DNA of 64,000 bases, taken from positions 3,549,928-3,613,927 of the forward strand of contig ML679995.1 of assembly GCA_007922225.1 (NCBI GenBank). The letters run 5' to 3'. Position numbers and translations under genes: made by a program. The stretch is from Emydura subglobosa. Taxonomy: Eukaryota; Chordata; Testudines; Chelidae. Below, one piece after another: positions 32,279-44,799 of this stretch (position 1 is the first letter of the stretch; every line of letters begins with the position of its first letter). The notes beneath the pieces were generated by a model that saw only the letters and a program-made list of their open reading frames with translations, was not told the origin of the DNA and did no database searches.

Positions 32279-34895
32279 GCACCATTTAGCCTTCAACCAT
32301 CACTGAAACGCAGCCCTCCTGGGGCAGAGCCCAGCAGTTGTTCTAACAGTGCATGGCCCCACTGCACAGCAGTTTAGGACAGGAAGTGAAGAACACAGTA
32401 TCCAATTCAAACTGCAGTGGAATCTTGGTAGGCAGAACGTAACTAACCAAGATCCAATCTGGCCAGAACAGCTGGGCTGACCCCCCTTCTCTGGCAAGAA
32501 ATGCCACGGGGATCTATAATGAGCACAAGAGTCAGGGTCTTGTACCAACCTTTTCTTTGGTTCTGGGTAGGACAAGTCACTGAGCTTTCCTTGGTGTTTC
32601 AAACAAACCCCACACCCAAGGGAAGCTTAATCCAAACCACCTCATTTCATCCGGTTATCATACGAAACGCACAAACTGCCACAACAGCTGCTCAAAAGCT
32701 TTAGGACCCTTAGTGAACCCAGGGTGAGATTGGGAACGGAGAGGAGTGTGGCGTGGTCTGTGCACATGCCCACTGGAGTCAAAGGGCCAAGGGTGAAAGG
32801 GGTGTGGTTAGAAGAAGCCAGATTCTTTATCCTTAAAGCTCTTGCCTGGCATTGAGCCTCCTTCCACATCATCCCACAAACTGAAACGTAATGAATTTAG
32901 TAGCCAGAATATGAGATTCATTTCCCCAGGCTCAGTGGTTTTATTGCTGATATAGTCGCACTCTGTGAAGAGTGAAACCGAAAGTTAACAAGCTCTCTCA
33001 TAGCACCAAGACAATGGCGCTCTGCACCAACCCCCTTTTTTCCTAGGTGGAATAATCGTAACACATCTGATGCAAGATCTGGATTAAACAAAACCAAATG
33101 TGATCATGGTTTAAAGCGTTAAGGGGAGAACACGGTGAATTCTCATATATGGTTGAGTTGCTGCTCTAAGTGTGAAACGCCGCTCAATCGTATGCATGGA
33201 GCGACCAACAGGGCTTCCATCTGGGTCTGCCCCTCCCCTCCTCCAGCTCAGCCGTGCACATTCAAGCCCCACACACCCCCCACCTGGTTTTATCAGTCCA
33301 GGAGGGATTAAGGCAGATGGAAAGGTTCTCCCCTTTGCCTCCCTGGGTGAACGGGGAGGGGAACATGAGGCTTTCATCCCCTGGGATGCAGCGCACAGGC
33401 ATGCTGCTGCACTCTGGATCAGGCCACCAATGGCTTTGTAAGTTTCAAACAGTGCTGAAGTTTGTTCCTCCTGCATGGGACTAAGTGTTTTAATTAGCTA
33501 TGATCATGATTTAATGGAAACCGGTGCCAGACACTGTCTGCCCACATGTTTTTGTGGGGCAAGTCGTAAACCCTCGTGGGGAAGCCATTTACTGTCATTT
33601 TATCTGTGGGGGGTCTCTCAAATGCAAACAGCAGGTGAGAAGAAGGTTGGAAGCAATTTCTGGGTAATTAATTATTATCTTTCCCTGCAAACAACTGCAT
33701 CTGAAGAACAAGAAGAGTCAGATTGCATCTTAAAGGCATTGCAGTGAGCAGCTGAGCCAGTCAGGCAGAGCTGCAGGAATCACTGTACGTCACTGCCTCT
33801 TGTACCAATACGAGGGGCATGAATATGTTGTGCCAACCTTAGGATACTGAATAAGGCCATGGAATGCTCTTCATTGGTTGGCACAGGGCAAGGATGGGCC
33901 CCACTTCTCCATGCACTTTTAGGGGTGACATAGCCCAGGACGTCTTAACAGGGAGCTGTCCCTGTGCTCAGGAAAATGTAGAATCTGCACAAGGCTGGGA
34001 GAAAGCTGCTTGTCCCCTCTTCTTGTGCCCTCTGTCCTTCCAAAGGCCAGGCAAAATCTGGCCATAATATTACAAAATTAAACGTTTAAAAATCAGGAAG
34101 TAGCAAAATTAAGGTTGCCCTTGTCCCCTTAACTCTGCCCACTAGTACACATGCATTGTCACAGTCTTTAGTTACAAGATCCCATACCATATCTCATAGT
34201 ACAGTGTGACATCCCAAAGTATTTATTTTTTCTATACAGGTAGTATATTTTAATTTTTGTGTCTTTCATACTTTCACTATTTCTATTACCCAGTGTATCT
34301 TTATTAATTATATTTTAATAAATGCATAATAAATCACTGTTGCCAAATTCACCAGGTAACTTTTGTTTTGACTTGGAGAGATACACCTCCACACAATAAT
34401 TTAATACTGTAGCATCTCACCAGCCTTTTCACAGGGAAATATACTTAGAGTTGTATCAACAGTATTTTTTTAAAATAATATTTTAAGGATTGCCAATATG
34501 TATCTTTCTTGTGATTTACCCTTTCATTGTCTTAATAAAGTTCACCTATTACTTTTCTGAGTACTGGGTGTACTTTTAAAATACTTTAACTGCTTTTTAA
34601 AAATATAATGAATGGAAGAATTTGTGTGTCAATTTTATCTTTGTTTGCTATTGATGTGAAAGTTATCAGTATACTCCTAACTGGACAAATACAATATGGG
34701 TTTATTGGAAACTGAGTTGTGCTATAAACAGACATAAAAATGAACATGTGCTTCCAGATGCTAAATATTTCCTACTGTTAAATAGCCATGGCATGTAAAA
34801 TGTATTAATGAAGCAAAAGTGATACTGTCAAATTTACTGAAAGAGCTCATTTTGCAATTCAGTGCCAGGCCATAATACTTTATTAGTCTCTATGA
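32279..34895. other. No gene recognised; AT-rich from 34.05 kb
   Basis: No exon support. From about 34050 to 34895 the sequence is very AT-rich with many TTTTAA/ATATT words and no open frame of note. Confidence 0.45.
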
Positions 34896-34897
34896 CT

Positions 34898-35645
34898 GCA
34901 CTTCTGAGAATAATAGAAATGTACGGCTAGAAGGGATCTTGAGTGGTTATCTAGTTCAGCCCTCTGCACTGAGGCAGGACCAAGTAAATCTAGACCCATC
35001 CCTAATAGGTGTTTGTCTAACCTGTTCTTAAAAACCTCCAGTGATGAGAGTGCCACAGCCTCCCTTGGACCCCTATTACAGTGCTTACTTCTCCTTATAA
35101 TTAGAAAGTTTTTGCTAGCCCTTAACATATTTGAAGACTGTTATCAGGCCCTTCTGAGTCTTCTTTTCTTAAGATTAAACATACCCACTTTTCTTGACCT
35201 TTCCTCACAGGTCAGGTTTCCTGAACCTTTGATCATTTTTGTTGCTCTCCGCTGGACTCTCTCCAATTTGTCCACATCTTTCTTAAAGTGCAGTGCCCAA
35301 AACTGGACACAGTTCTGCAGCTGAGGCCTCATCAGTGCTGAGTTGAGCGGGACAATTACCTCCAATGTCTTACATATGGTACACGTTAATACAACCCAGA
35401 ATGAATTAGCCTTTTTTGCAATTGCATTGCATTGTTGATTTGTATTCAATTTGTGATCCGCTATAACCCCCAGATCTTTTTCAGCAGTATTACCTGATCA
35501 GTTATTCCCTGTTTTGTAGTTGTGCATTTGATTTTTCCTTCCTAAGTGTAGTATTTTGCACTAGTCTTTATTGAATTTCATCTTGTTGATTTCAAACTAG
35601 TTCTCCAGTTTGTCGATTCTTTGCCTCAAGCATGCTGCGTAAATA
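34898..35645 (-). mobile_element. CR1 LINE, 5'-truncated
   Basis: The minus strand carries RT C-terminal text: [60 protein letters not shown]. The plus strand shows the inverted tail at about 34898 ('cttctgagaataatagaaat', then 'ggctagaagggatcttgagt'). Frameshifted; not functional. Confidence 0.9.
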
Positions 35646-38555
35646 GGCTCATTCAGTCCAACTAGATATTCAGACAGTGCACATAACCATGCCACCTAAG
35701 CAACATGGTCTATTGTTTAGTTTTCATATAAATGACCCACCCAGACACTGTTTAGCACATGCAGAACTATACATGTGTATCTAGCGTTGTCAAAAAAACA
35801 TTGGCTTATATGACCTTGTACTATTTGAGATCTAGCATCTAATCACATAATCAAAGGCTGTATCATAACACAGGATGGAAATCAGGGCTTTAAAAGGTCA
35901 GCAAGATTCCAGATACAAGGGGCAAAGTCACTGCACAAACTGCAGCTGTAAGGACCCAGGCCCTGATTGCACGGGGTCTGGACAAGCTGTGGTTGGTGCA
36001 GGATCCAAGAGCAATGGTGGTGGGTGGGAAGTAGCTTTATGCCACAATGATGGCCCGGCAGACAGGCAGGGTCCTGGTGTAAAACAGAGCAGCCAAAAAG
36101 CTGCTTAAAGTTACACCTGGCTGCCTATAGCCCCAAGGGTCATTCCAGCAGCAAAGAACAGGCCGAGCATCTCTACACTCTAGCCCTATCCTCTCTGCTA
36201 CCGTCTGGCTACACACCATACAGGGGAATTCCTGGGTAGTTGGTGGAGCTGGTTTTACAGTTCCTTTGGGCAAAGGGACAAAGCGCTGTTATGCTGGAGG
36301 GTGTTGGCAGCTGCCACAAAATGTGTCTTTGATCTGTAGGCCATCCCAGCCCTTGCTGATGGGCACGCTAGTGACCTTTCGTTCAAGTTAAGCAAGGGAG
36401 CAATTAAATGCCCTTTGTTTAGTGAGAGCTGAAACAATAGAAGCCACATCCCAAGGCACCACACTGCAGGGGAAGGCCTAAAGAACTAACTAGGGAGAAT
36501 AAGGGGAATTTCCCTGGGACTGATTACAGCTGCAGGGGTTGGGACCCTGAGAGGTTGAGCTGCATGTGACAGAAGCAAACAGGACAAGAAACCAGAGAAG
36601 CACTGGTGAGTGTGGCCCTGGGAGGAAGCCGAGAGAAAGTTTCTTTTGGGCACAGAATGGCTGGGACGTTGGCTTGGATTTGTGAGCAAGGAAACTGCCT
36701 CCTGTTTGTTCCTACTGTGTTCAGGGAAACAGGCTTTTGTGAACGTTCTTTATAAATAGACAAGATTGCACTAAAGAAATACCTGACTCAGATCATCGAT
36801 TTCCCCTTCTAATGGAAACAGCCCAGCAGGGCCTCAAATATTGGCTAGCCGCTTGGGTCAAGGACCAACGGTACTGTAGGGGACCAAAGCAGTAGACTGA
36901 GCGTATGGAGAAATTCCTGCTTGATTGGCTGGGAGTCCCAGATTTCATAAATCACTGTCGGTGAAGGCCTGGGCAAGAAATGGCATATGATAACTCTTCC
37001 TTTATTGTGTCCAGTTGGCAAGTGTTTGCAAATTTCAGTCTTACGAGCTGCAGGAGCATAGAGGGTCTGACGGGAGCAGTCAGTAGATGAAGATGAGACA
37101 CAGTGCTGCTGAAAAGCAGATTTACACACTGCATTCTAACGAAGTAGTTCAGACAGGATGCACTCATTTTAACAATCCAATCCTAGGTTGCCAATCTGGC
37201 TCCATCCCAAATCTTTGTACTAAGCTCCTTGACATCCTGTTTAGAAATGCATTATTAAAATCTAATTGCTCCATGCATATACTGCATTTTTAATTTTAAC
37301 AGAAGCAGCTGAGAGCATGTGGCTAATAATCAATCTCTCTGGTAATGATGTGTATCTGAGCAAGGAATCGGATATTAGGAACTTAAAAAGGCCCATCCAA
37401 CATCACTGTATGAAACCAAAGAGACATATTCTCATTAACTGTCTGGAGTGACAACAGAAAGTGGTGATGACACATCTGAGAACGGCTTTGCTGTACTGTT
37501 CTGGCTTAGCTTTGAATTGCTGACCAGACTGTTGCACCTGAATTAATTCTCTGTGTTTATTGCCGTCTCTCTGTTGTACTGAAACATAATTACTTTAGTG
37601 ACAAAGACCAGTTAAATCCATCTGCGTGACTGGCTGTTAAAATTAATGGAGCCTCTTTTCAGTAGAGTATTTCAAAATAAAGACTGGCTGCAAAGAAAAC
37701 TGTGTGGAACTCATTAAACTTCAAAAGGCAAGTGCTTGCCCAAGATAATCTCTTCATCTCTGTGCTCCACCATTTCCACCCATGGAGCTAGCAGAAACCA
37801 GCAATGCTTTCTTTCAGTTCCAACAAGACAGAGGGCAAGCTAGATGGAGCAGATATCTGATAATTAACTAACTGTTACATTTAAGTACAAGAGAGAAGCT
37901 ATTAGCAGAGGTTAACAGAAGTTGGTGCACACACATAATAAATGCCAGACAAAAATACTGCATTGAAAAAACATTAATGGAGCAAAGCAAAGTGCTCCCA
38001 AATCAGCAGTTAAGGTGGAGTTGGCACCCTTAACTCTGCCCTTTGGCGCATTATCGTACCAGGCCAGATCCTTAGCCAGACTTCAGAGCTTTGCATCATT
38101 CCCATCTCCAGTGTGGGTGGGAAAGAGGGGGCATAGTAAGGGCATCCCTGTCCCCCAGCTGCCACACAAATGGCCCCTTTGCAGCTTCCTCCTCTTGAGC
38201 GGTGTCAATTTTCTGACAGCTGCAGCTGTGCATCTAGCCCGTTGCCTTTTATGACACGATCACAAGCAACTCTTCTGCAGAGCCCCTGCCTCATCCCTGG
38301 CCCAGGATGGACAGTGCTCCGGGGAGGCAGCTGGCCAATCTTTCTTTCCGCTCGCTTGCTTGCTGTGGTCCTATGTCTCATTTGCCGCACAAATGCCCAG
38401 CCCCAAGCTCAGAAAGGGATTGTTCTCTCCCTAGGCTTTTCGATGGCGATCTCGCTGAACTGTCTGTGCACCTCACATGCCATGGTGAATGTATCCTCCA
38501 ACACCCTGTGAGGGACGTGGTACTATCCCAATGGTGCATATGGAGAATTGTGGCC
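35646..38555. other. No gene or repeat recognised
   Basis: Unique-looking sequence. The stretch near 37560-37700 is A/T-balanced with homeobox-like words ('cataattactttagtga', 'ttaaaattaatggagcc') and might be regulatory, but this cannot be tested here. Confidence 0.4.
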
Positions 38556-38559
38556 CACA

Positions 38560-38690
38560 GAGAAAAAAACCACTTGCCCGTGATCACAAACGAAATCTGA
38601 AGCACAGGAAGGAACAAAACCCAGGCGTCCTGGGTCTCAAGTCACTGCCTCAACTGCACGACCATCCTTGTTCTTCCAGCAATATACCTT
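38560..38690 (-). repeat. MIR-like SINE fragment
   Basis: 'cacttgcccgtgatcacaaa' and 'acccaggcgtcctgggtctc' are the inverted MIR body (tgacctt-gcaag, then gggttc..). Confidence 0.5.
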
Positions 38691-38999
38691 GTTTGCAACA
38701 GACCATACAACTTGGTGCAATGAATGAGGGGAGGACGCTGGGGAAACCAGCCAACCTCACTCATCACACACATCCCACTGGTGTAGTGAATGAGGCATGG
38801 TGCTCTGGATCCCAGACGAATTCATTACACAACCCTGCCTCAGTTACCATCCATCCTGTACATTGAATGAGGCAGAGGTCCTGCAGAAAAATAGCATGCG
38901 AGCATGTAATTAAAAACTGCATTATAATGCATACACACAATGGGCAGAGTTAAGGTTGTACAGGCTTCACTAGCAGTACCATGTGCTCAGTTTCTGTGA

Positions 39000-39185
39000 A
39001 AATCAGGCTACTTACTTGGGTGCCTAAATATGTATTTCAGGACCTAACAGCAGGCACCCAAACTTGAGAATGTTGGTATTAATCTCTAGCTGTAAAACGG
39101 AGATAAAGATCCCCACCCCACAGGAAAGTTGTGCGGCTAACTGAATGAACATTTTCAACTCACCCTTTGGAGAACTTTGGATGGA
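39000..39185 (+). repeat. MITE remnant followed by a MIR-like SINE fragment
   Basis: A MITE scrap 'gggtgcctaaatatgtattt' at about 39020, then 'agctgtaaaacggagataaa' and 'agaactttggatggacagtg', which follow the MIR body order. Confidence 0.45.
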
Positions 39186-39206
39186 CAGTGCTATGGAAGT
39201 GTTAAG

Positions 39207-39234
39207 GATGATTGATGATGATGATGATGATGAT
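39207..39234. repeat. (GAT)n microsatellite
   Basis: About nine GAT/ATG units in a row, at the end of the SINE fragment. Confidence 0.9.
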
Positions 39235-39546
39235 ACAGACTAAATACTTCAGTTGAGGGAGGAGAATCCATATGGAATATTCTACCAATCCCAAAGGACA
39301 CATTACGAATCAGGTCAATGAATATTTCAGATCTTACCCAAATACACACTTAAAGCCAATGCTTTTAAACTAAACTAATATTTATTTTTAAAAAAATAGA
39401 GACTATTGGTGCTCATTTATAAACCCTTCCCAAAAACTTTGTAAACTACACAACAGAGCCCTTGTGGAGAAGTCTCATAGGATCAAAATGGAAAATTATT
39501 TTCTTTCTACAGGATTTTTGACACATCCTATAGAATTCAAGAAATA

Positions 39547-39905
39547 GGGTCCTGATTCTGCAAGATACTTAAGTATATGCCTAACTTTAATCCAATAAAC
39601 TATTCCATTGATTTCAGTTTCATAGATTTTACAGCCAGAAAGGACTATTACTTTATCTAGTCTGATCTCCTGTGTATCCAGCCAGAGAATTTCATCCAGT
39701 TACTTCTGCACTGGTTCCAGTAACGTGTGTGTGACTGAAGGCAGCCAGTCGTCATCTGAAGACTTCAAGAACTGGTGAATCCACCCCTTCCCTTGGGAGT
39801 TTGTTCCAATGGCTAATCACCCTCTGTTAAACGTCAACAGCACTACTCTTTTTTAAAGTTAGGCATGTGCTTAAGCACCTTGCCAAATCTGGGTTTATAT
39901 CCCTG
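39547..39905. repeat. Palindromic MITE split by an L3/CR1 insertion
   Basis: The left half, 'cctgattctgcaagatactt' through 'tattccattgatttcag', and the right half, 'aaagttaggcatgtgcttaa' through 'ccttgccaaatctggg', are inverted partners once the LINE at 39616-39838 is removed. Confidence 0.65.
39616..39838 (-). mobile_element. L3/CR1 LINE 3' fragment
   Basis: 'catagattttacagccagaa', 'aggactattactttatctag' and 'gggagtttgttccaatggct' are the inverted L3/CR1 3' end. It interrupts a MITE. Confidence 0.8.
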
Positions 39906-41654
39906 CGATGGTGTTCTATAGGATGGTGCACAAAACCAAGAGAAAGGACATCATCCTCTATTAAATTCCACAGAACCCTGCTGATTCCATTTGTATTAAA
40001 TTCTTTGGGGCTTTTCTGTAATGCAAACTGTTAGCTAAGACTGAACGTCTATGAAGGAAGCCGAAAAGCATAACTGAGAAGCAGTTGATGTTTTAAGAGG
40101 TCTCAAAACAATACGTTGTTGCTTTCTATCAGTGCACCACTGATGCAATGAGCAGAGGAAGCAAAGGCTTGGTACAAACAAAGGCGTTTAAGTAACTGAC
40201 TGAACTAAACAGCTGTCATCTATCATAACTCTGCAGTGGAAAGTGCCAGTTGAGGAAACAGGCAGAAAAATCACAAGCTCTAAAATAAAGGGCATCATTA
40301 TGGTGATAGAATGCTTATCTTCCCGGTGTCACTACAGTACCTGCCAAATGCCCCAGTTTGAATCCGGCCCCCGCTGAGTGAAGCACTATAAAACACACAG
40401 GAAGACACAGAGCCTTCCCCAAACATGTCACTGAATATTTCCCCTCCTCTCATTGTTGCGCAGGGTATTTGAGGCCTCAACATGATTTAAAACATAGTTT
40501 AGTCATGTCTATGCTACAGGACAGCAGTGTGTTTAATCACCCCAGCTTCTTAGAACTGTGTCTGCAATGCACAAGCTTTTCACAGTGAAGATGGGACCTG
40601 AAAGAGAAACATTTTTGTATCTGAATACCGAGTAGAGAAAGAAAAGACAGTAAGAGAGGAGGAATTTACCGCTGAGAACTTTAACCCAAATTTAATGCCT
40701 GCAATTATACATTCATTCAACTCCTCCAGATAAGACACTGTAACATCCTATTTGCATCAAAGATGCATGATCGAGTATTAAAATCTCCACATGAATATTG
40801 CAATCATTTAGACTGTGCAAAGAAGCTAATTTGGGAAACGCTTCTGGATTTTTTTCCAGACTATAAAATCCTTTGGTGGCTGGATCACTGGCATCGTTAC
40901 TGCTTTCAATTTTATTTTCAACAGTAAGCACTTGAGAGTGAGCCGAGCAGTCAGAGATCTAGCAGAAGAAATACAGAGCCTGAAATATTGCTGGTTTACT
41001 CTGAACTCCCCATACTAAACTAGCAGTAAATGAAATGTTCCCATGTGTGATTATCTGGTGCCTAGACGCTATGGTGATGGCCATACTATGAGATGGATTC
41101 TGTCCCCTAAATCAGCCCAGTGTGAGGGCATTTTCAGCTGGCTCGTATGCCACCGCCCTCCCCCTCATCCTCAGTGTAGATGCTTTGAGTCACAATAACC
41201 TATGGCAGTCACTGGGGAGACTTGCTCAAGTACAAGAGAACCAAAGTAACTGTGACCCGGTGCCAAATTCTAGAACCATGTGTGGAGGCACAGAGCTAGT
41301 CAGCTGCCCCCTCTGGCAACCTGACCAGGAAGATCTCATGAGCTCCAGTTAATGGGTTTAGAAGATTGTGACTCTCTATGAGGCAGAGAAGAAGAACAGG
41401 AGATCCAGTAAGGAGAAACCATAGGAACAGCCATCTTAAGAGAAATGGCTAGAATTGATACAAGTTAAGAATAAAGGAAACTTCCCCAGGAAATGGGTAC
41501 GGGGTGTTTGGACAATAACCCATTGTCTATGTGCTGTGTTGAGAACCCATTTCTATCAGCAAAGCCACAAAGCTGGAGGGGCAAACTGCAGAAGGTACAT
41601 TTAAATCTGCCCAATCCCCTCTTCAATGTCCTTTCAAGAATATTCAAGGCAGAG
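39906..41654. other. No gene recognised; possible regulatory block near 40.7-40.95 kb
   Basis: At 40749-40775 the word ATTTGCAT (the octamer bound by POU factors) is followed by the palindrome ATGCAT, in unique-looking sequence. No exon support elsewhere in the stretch. Confidence 0.3.
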
Positions 41655-42072
41655 ATAGATTCATACATTTTAAGGCCAGGAAGGACCATTATGATCATCC
41701 AATGTGCACAGCACAGGCCAGAGAATTTCACCTTGTAAACTCATCAAGCCCAAACTTTCAGTTTGTGCTACAATGTATCTTTTAGAAAGCTAGTCTATCT
41801 CCATTTAAAGACTTCAAGTGATGAAGAATACACCACATTGTTAAGGAATTTGTTCCAATGGTTAGTTATCTTCACAGGTAAAAGTGGGTCTTATTTCTAG
41901 TGTGAATTTGTCTAGCTTCTGCTTCCACCCACTAGATCTTGTACTCCTTTTTTCCTGCTACATTAACGGGATATTTGCTACCAGAAATCTCCCTCTCATG
42001 TAGGTTTTTATATACAGTGAGCAAGTCACCTCTTAACCTTCTCTTAGAAAACCCAAATAGATTGAGTTTACG
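41655..42072 (-). mobile_element. L3/CR1 LINE 3' part
   Basis: 'catacattttaaggccagga', 'aggaatttgttccaatggtt', 'gagcaagtcacctcttaacc' and 'tagaaaacccaaatagattg' are the inverted L3 tail and C-terminal region. The right end is cut by the Harbinger element at the bases TTA. Confidence 0.85.
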
Positions 42073-43930
42073 GCCTGGTCTACACTACAAAGTTAGATCG
42101 ACATGAGCCACCTTGAGTTGACCTAGTTGTGCATTTGTCTACACTTACATTTGTCTCCCTCTGATGTAAGCTCTCCATTATGCCAACATAGTAAAGTCAC
42201 CTTCCCGACTGGCATTATATCATAGTCGATGTGCAGAGGTCGATGCTGTGTGAATATAGACACTTTGTTACCTGTGCCGATCCCAACAGTCCGCCAGCAG
42301 CTGTCCCACAATGCCTGACACTGACCACTCTGGTCACAACTGTGAACTCCACTGCCCAGAAGGCATGGAGACCGGAAGTACCCTTGCCCCGCTTTATAGC
42401 CCCAAGAATGTTTGGAATGTCTTTTCCTGATTGTCCACCTTGGTGAGCACATCTAGCAGCTCTCCACTGTCGTGTGCAACTACCCAGCTGACCCTGCCAT
42501 GTGAAAGCAAAGGAACTGCAGAAGGCATATCAGAAGGACAGGGAGGCCAACGGTCACTCTTGTGCCGAGCCACAGCCTTGCTGCTTTTACAAAGAGCTGC
42601 ATGCCATACTTGGAAAGCATCAGCCTGCACAAAACTGTGGATACCTCTGAGGATCTGAGTCACAGGCCCCTGTCTGAAGAGTGAGGATGAGGAGGAAGAT
42701 GGGGGACATGCGACCGGGGGAATCCAGCTGTACCACAAGCGAGGACCTGTTTGAGACTCCACCACAGTCCAGTCAGTCCTGGCAGTTGAGCATGAGCAAG
42801 CCTGATGTGTGTAAATTGATTTCTCAGTGACGCCACCCCCACCTTCCCAGGACACGCGGCTGTTGAGTTTTCGTTCATTTATTCAGACTAGGAGAGGCAG
42901 CGGTACAGCAAGGAAAGGGAGGCAGGTGGGCCCATGCAGAGCTGTTTGTTTATGTACACAGTCAATCCTCAGGAGAGAGCTCGATGAAACATTCATGGAT
43001 GTATTCTGCAATTCCCTCCGGAGGGTTTCTGGGATGGCAGTCTTATTCCTTCCCTCGCTCAGTGATAACTCCGGCAGGCATCATTGCAGCACACAAGATA
43101 GCAGCATACTGGGCTGGGCACCTTCCGGATGCCAGCAGAAGCTGTGCTCTTTGTTACCTTTGCCTTTGTAGCTCCAGGAGTGAGATATTAGCTGAAATCA
43201 CCCCTGCCTGTGGAAAATGGTGCTAGGATTCAGCCCATAGCCCTATACTCTGTTTCATGCAACCGAGCGACTCCCTCCTCCTTGCCCTCTCCCCTGGCAG
43301 GCCATACGCCCCCCGGCTGGTGCTGGGAGAGCCACCAGGCACAAGCACTCCGAAGCAGAAGTGTCGAGAAGCAAGTCTTGTTTAAAACTTTAGGGGAACA
43401 AGGGAGGGATGTTCTGAACCTTAAATTTCCCTGTCCGTGGTGACTGTACTGACAACGGTTCCTCTGGGTGTTTTCTCTGCGGATGCTGCTGTTGCAGCCA
43501 TCCACACCCACACCAGAGCCACACAAGGAGGGAAAGAAGAGGACTCCAGGTGACATTTTCAGCAAGATTCTGCAAGCCAGTACTGCATCAGGCCACGAAC
43601 AGAGGGCCTGGGAGGATGAAAAGTGCTGACTGCCCGGAGAAGGAAAGAGCAGAGAGGAGAAAGGCACAGGGAAAGGAGAGGGAGACGCACCAGGACACAA
43701 TCGGGCTTCTCCAGCAGCAAACAGATGCTGCAGACTCTTGTGGACCGTCCCCAAACACAGGGCTAACCTCTCTTTGCAGTCCATGGAGAACTCCTTTATA
43801 GTGTCTCCCCACAACCCCCCGCCCACCACTGCTTCAATATTCCATGTGGCACAGGAAGCTGCATCCCTGCCCCTACCACACCACACCGGGGGACACTGAG
43901 GAACAACCACAGCTTCACATACCCTGACCT
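42073..43930 (+). mobile_element. Decayed Harbinger-type DNA transposon
   Basis: The left end 'ggcctggtctacactacaaa' is the terminal repeat of a common reptile DNA transposon; it sits just after TTA, fitting a 3-base TTA/TAA-type target. Inside is a decayed Myb/SANT-type gene on the plus strand. I did not find the matching right-hand inverted end or a DDE transposase, so it is incomplete at the right. The exact right border is uncertain. Confidence 0.6.
42440..43900 (+). pseudogene. Harbinger Myb/SANT-type accessory gene, decayed
   Basis: Two coding-like blocks. The first (about 42500-42815) keeps FTKSCMPYLE (the 'FY-ELHAILG' end of a Myb/SANT domain), TVDTSEDL, and an acidic run encoded by 'gaggatgaggaggaagatgg' followed by a Ser/Thr-rich stretch (ATSEDLFETP-like). 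The second (about 43540-43895) keeps ILQASTASGHEQRAWED, a charged RE/RK coiled region, a Gln-rich LLQQQTD, and SLQSMENS. Frameshifts break both. The region between reads as intron or lost sequence. Myb/SANT proteins are the usual second protein of PIF/Harbinger elements and help the transposase reach DNA; none could be made here. Confidence 0.6.
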
Positions 43931-44799
43931 GTGAGAGCCACGGCTGGACACAAATGTCCCTTCCCCTTCTTTAAGCTCTGTTCCCTAGATGTACGAAGTT
44001 TGTAAGATCTTTGCTTTTAACTTGCGCAGAATTGTTTAAGTGTTTTTGTTACTCAATGGAAGTGTAGTGCCTGGAAAAGAATTAATCTTCATTAGTTCCC
44101 ACCCTACGCTGCAGAATGCCTGGCGGTAGTGAAAGCAGCCCTGGTTCTCAGACACTGTGACACAAGACATAGGATCAGTGACAAACAGAGGGTAATAATC
44201 ACAAAGGTGCAGCGAGCAGCACCAAATTCTTAGGTGCATTGCCGATGTTTCATTCAGATTGTCACACCGTTCCTAACAGGCCCCAAACTGCAGGGCCAGG
44301 CCGAAGACTGGCCACCACAACGCGTTACTGCGGCTCATTGCTAAAGTGCTCTTTCAAAGCCTCTCTGAGCCGTCTAACTCATGGTGAGCTCTTCTGACGG
44401 CCCTTGTGTCCGGCTGGTCTAACCAGGCACACAGCCCCTCCACCTCAGCCCTCCACTCCGGCGACAACTCCCCCCCTTTGCTTCATAGACACTACGCAGG
44501 ACACAGCGGGCAGCTCTAACCACTGGGCTATTTTTCTCACTGAGATCCAGTCTTGTGAGTGATCAATGCTAGCTCCCTTTCAATCTGCCAAAAGCACATC
44601 CAGCTGTCATTCTGCTCCTACCAAGCCAGGAGTTGAATCGTTCCTTGGTGTTGTCAAGGTGGCTGATGTTCGGCTTCAGGACCCAGGGAAGTCAAGGGAG
44701 GTTGGGTCCCCCAGGATCGCCAGTGGCATTTCAACATTGCCAGTGGTAATCCACCAGCCAGGAGAGAATGTCCCTGCTTATAACTTTCTGAGCAGTTCT
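43931..44799. other. No gene recognised; tRNA-head SINE scrap
   Basis: At about 44465-44540 'agctctaaccactgggctat' is an inverted pol III A-box region of a tRNA-derived SINE. Nothing else named. Confidence 0.4.

Noticed and set aside
33111..33476. 121-codon minus-strand frame as an upstream exon of the orphan minus-strand gene
   Set aside because: No acceptor and donor pair at sensible positions, low-complexity Cys/Arg/Pro text, and an equally open plus-strand frame.
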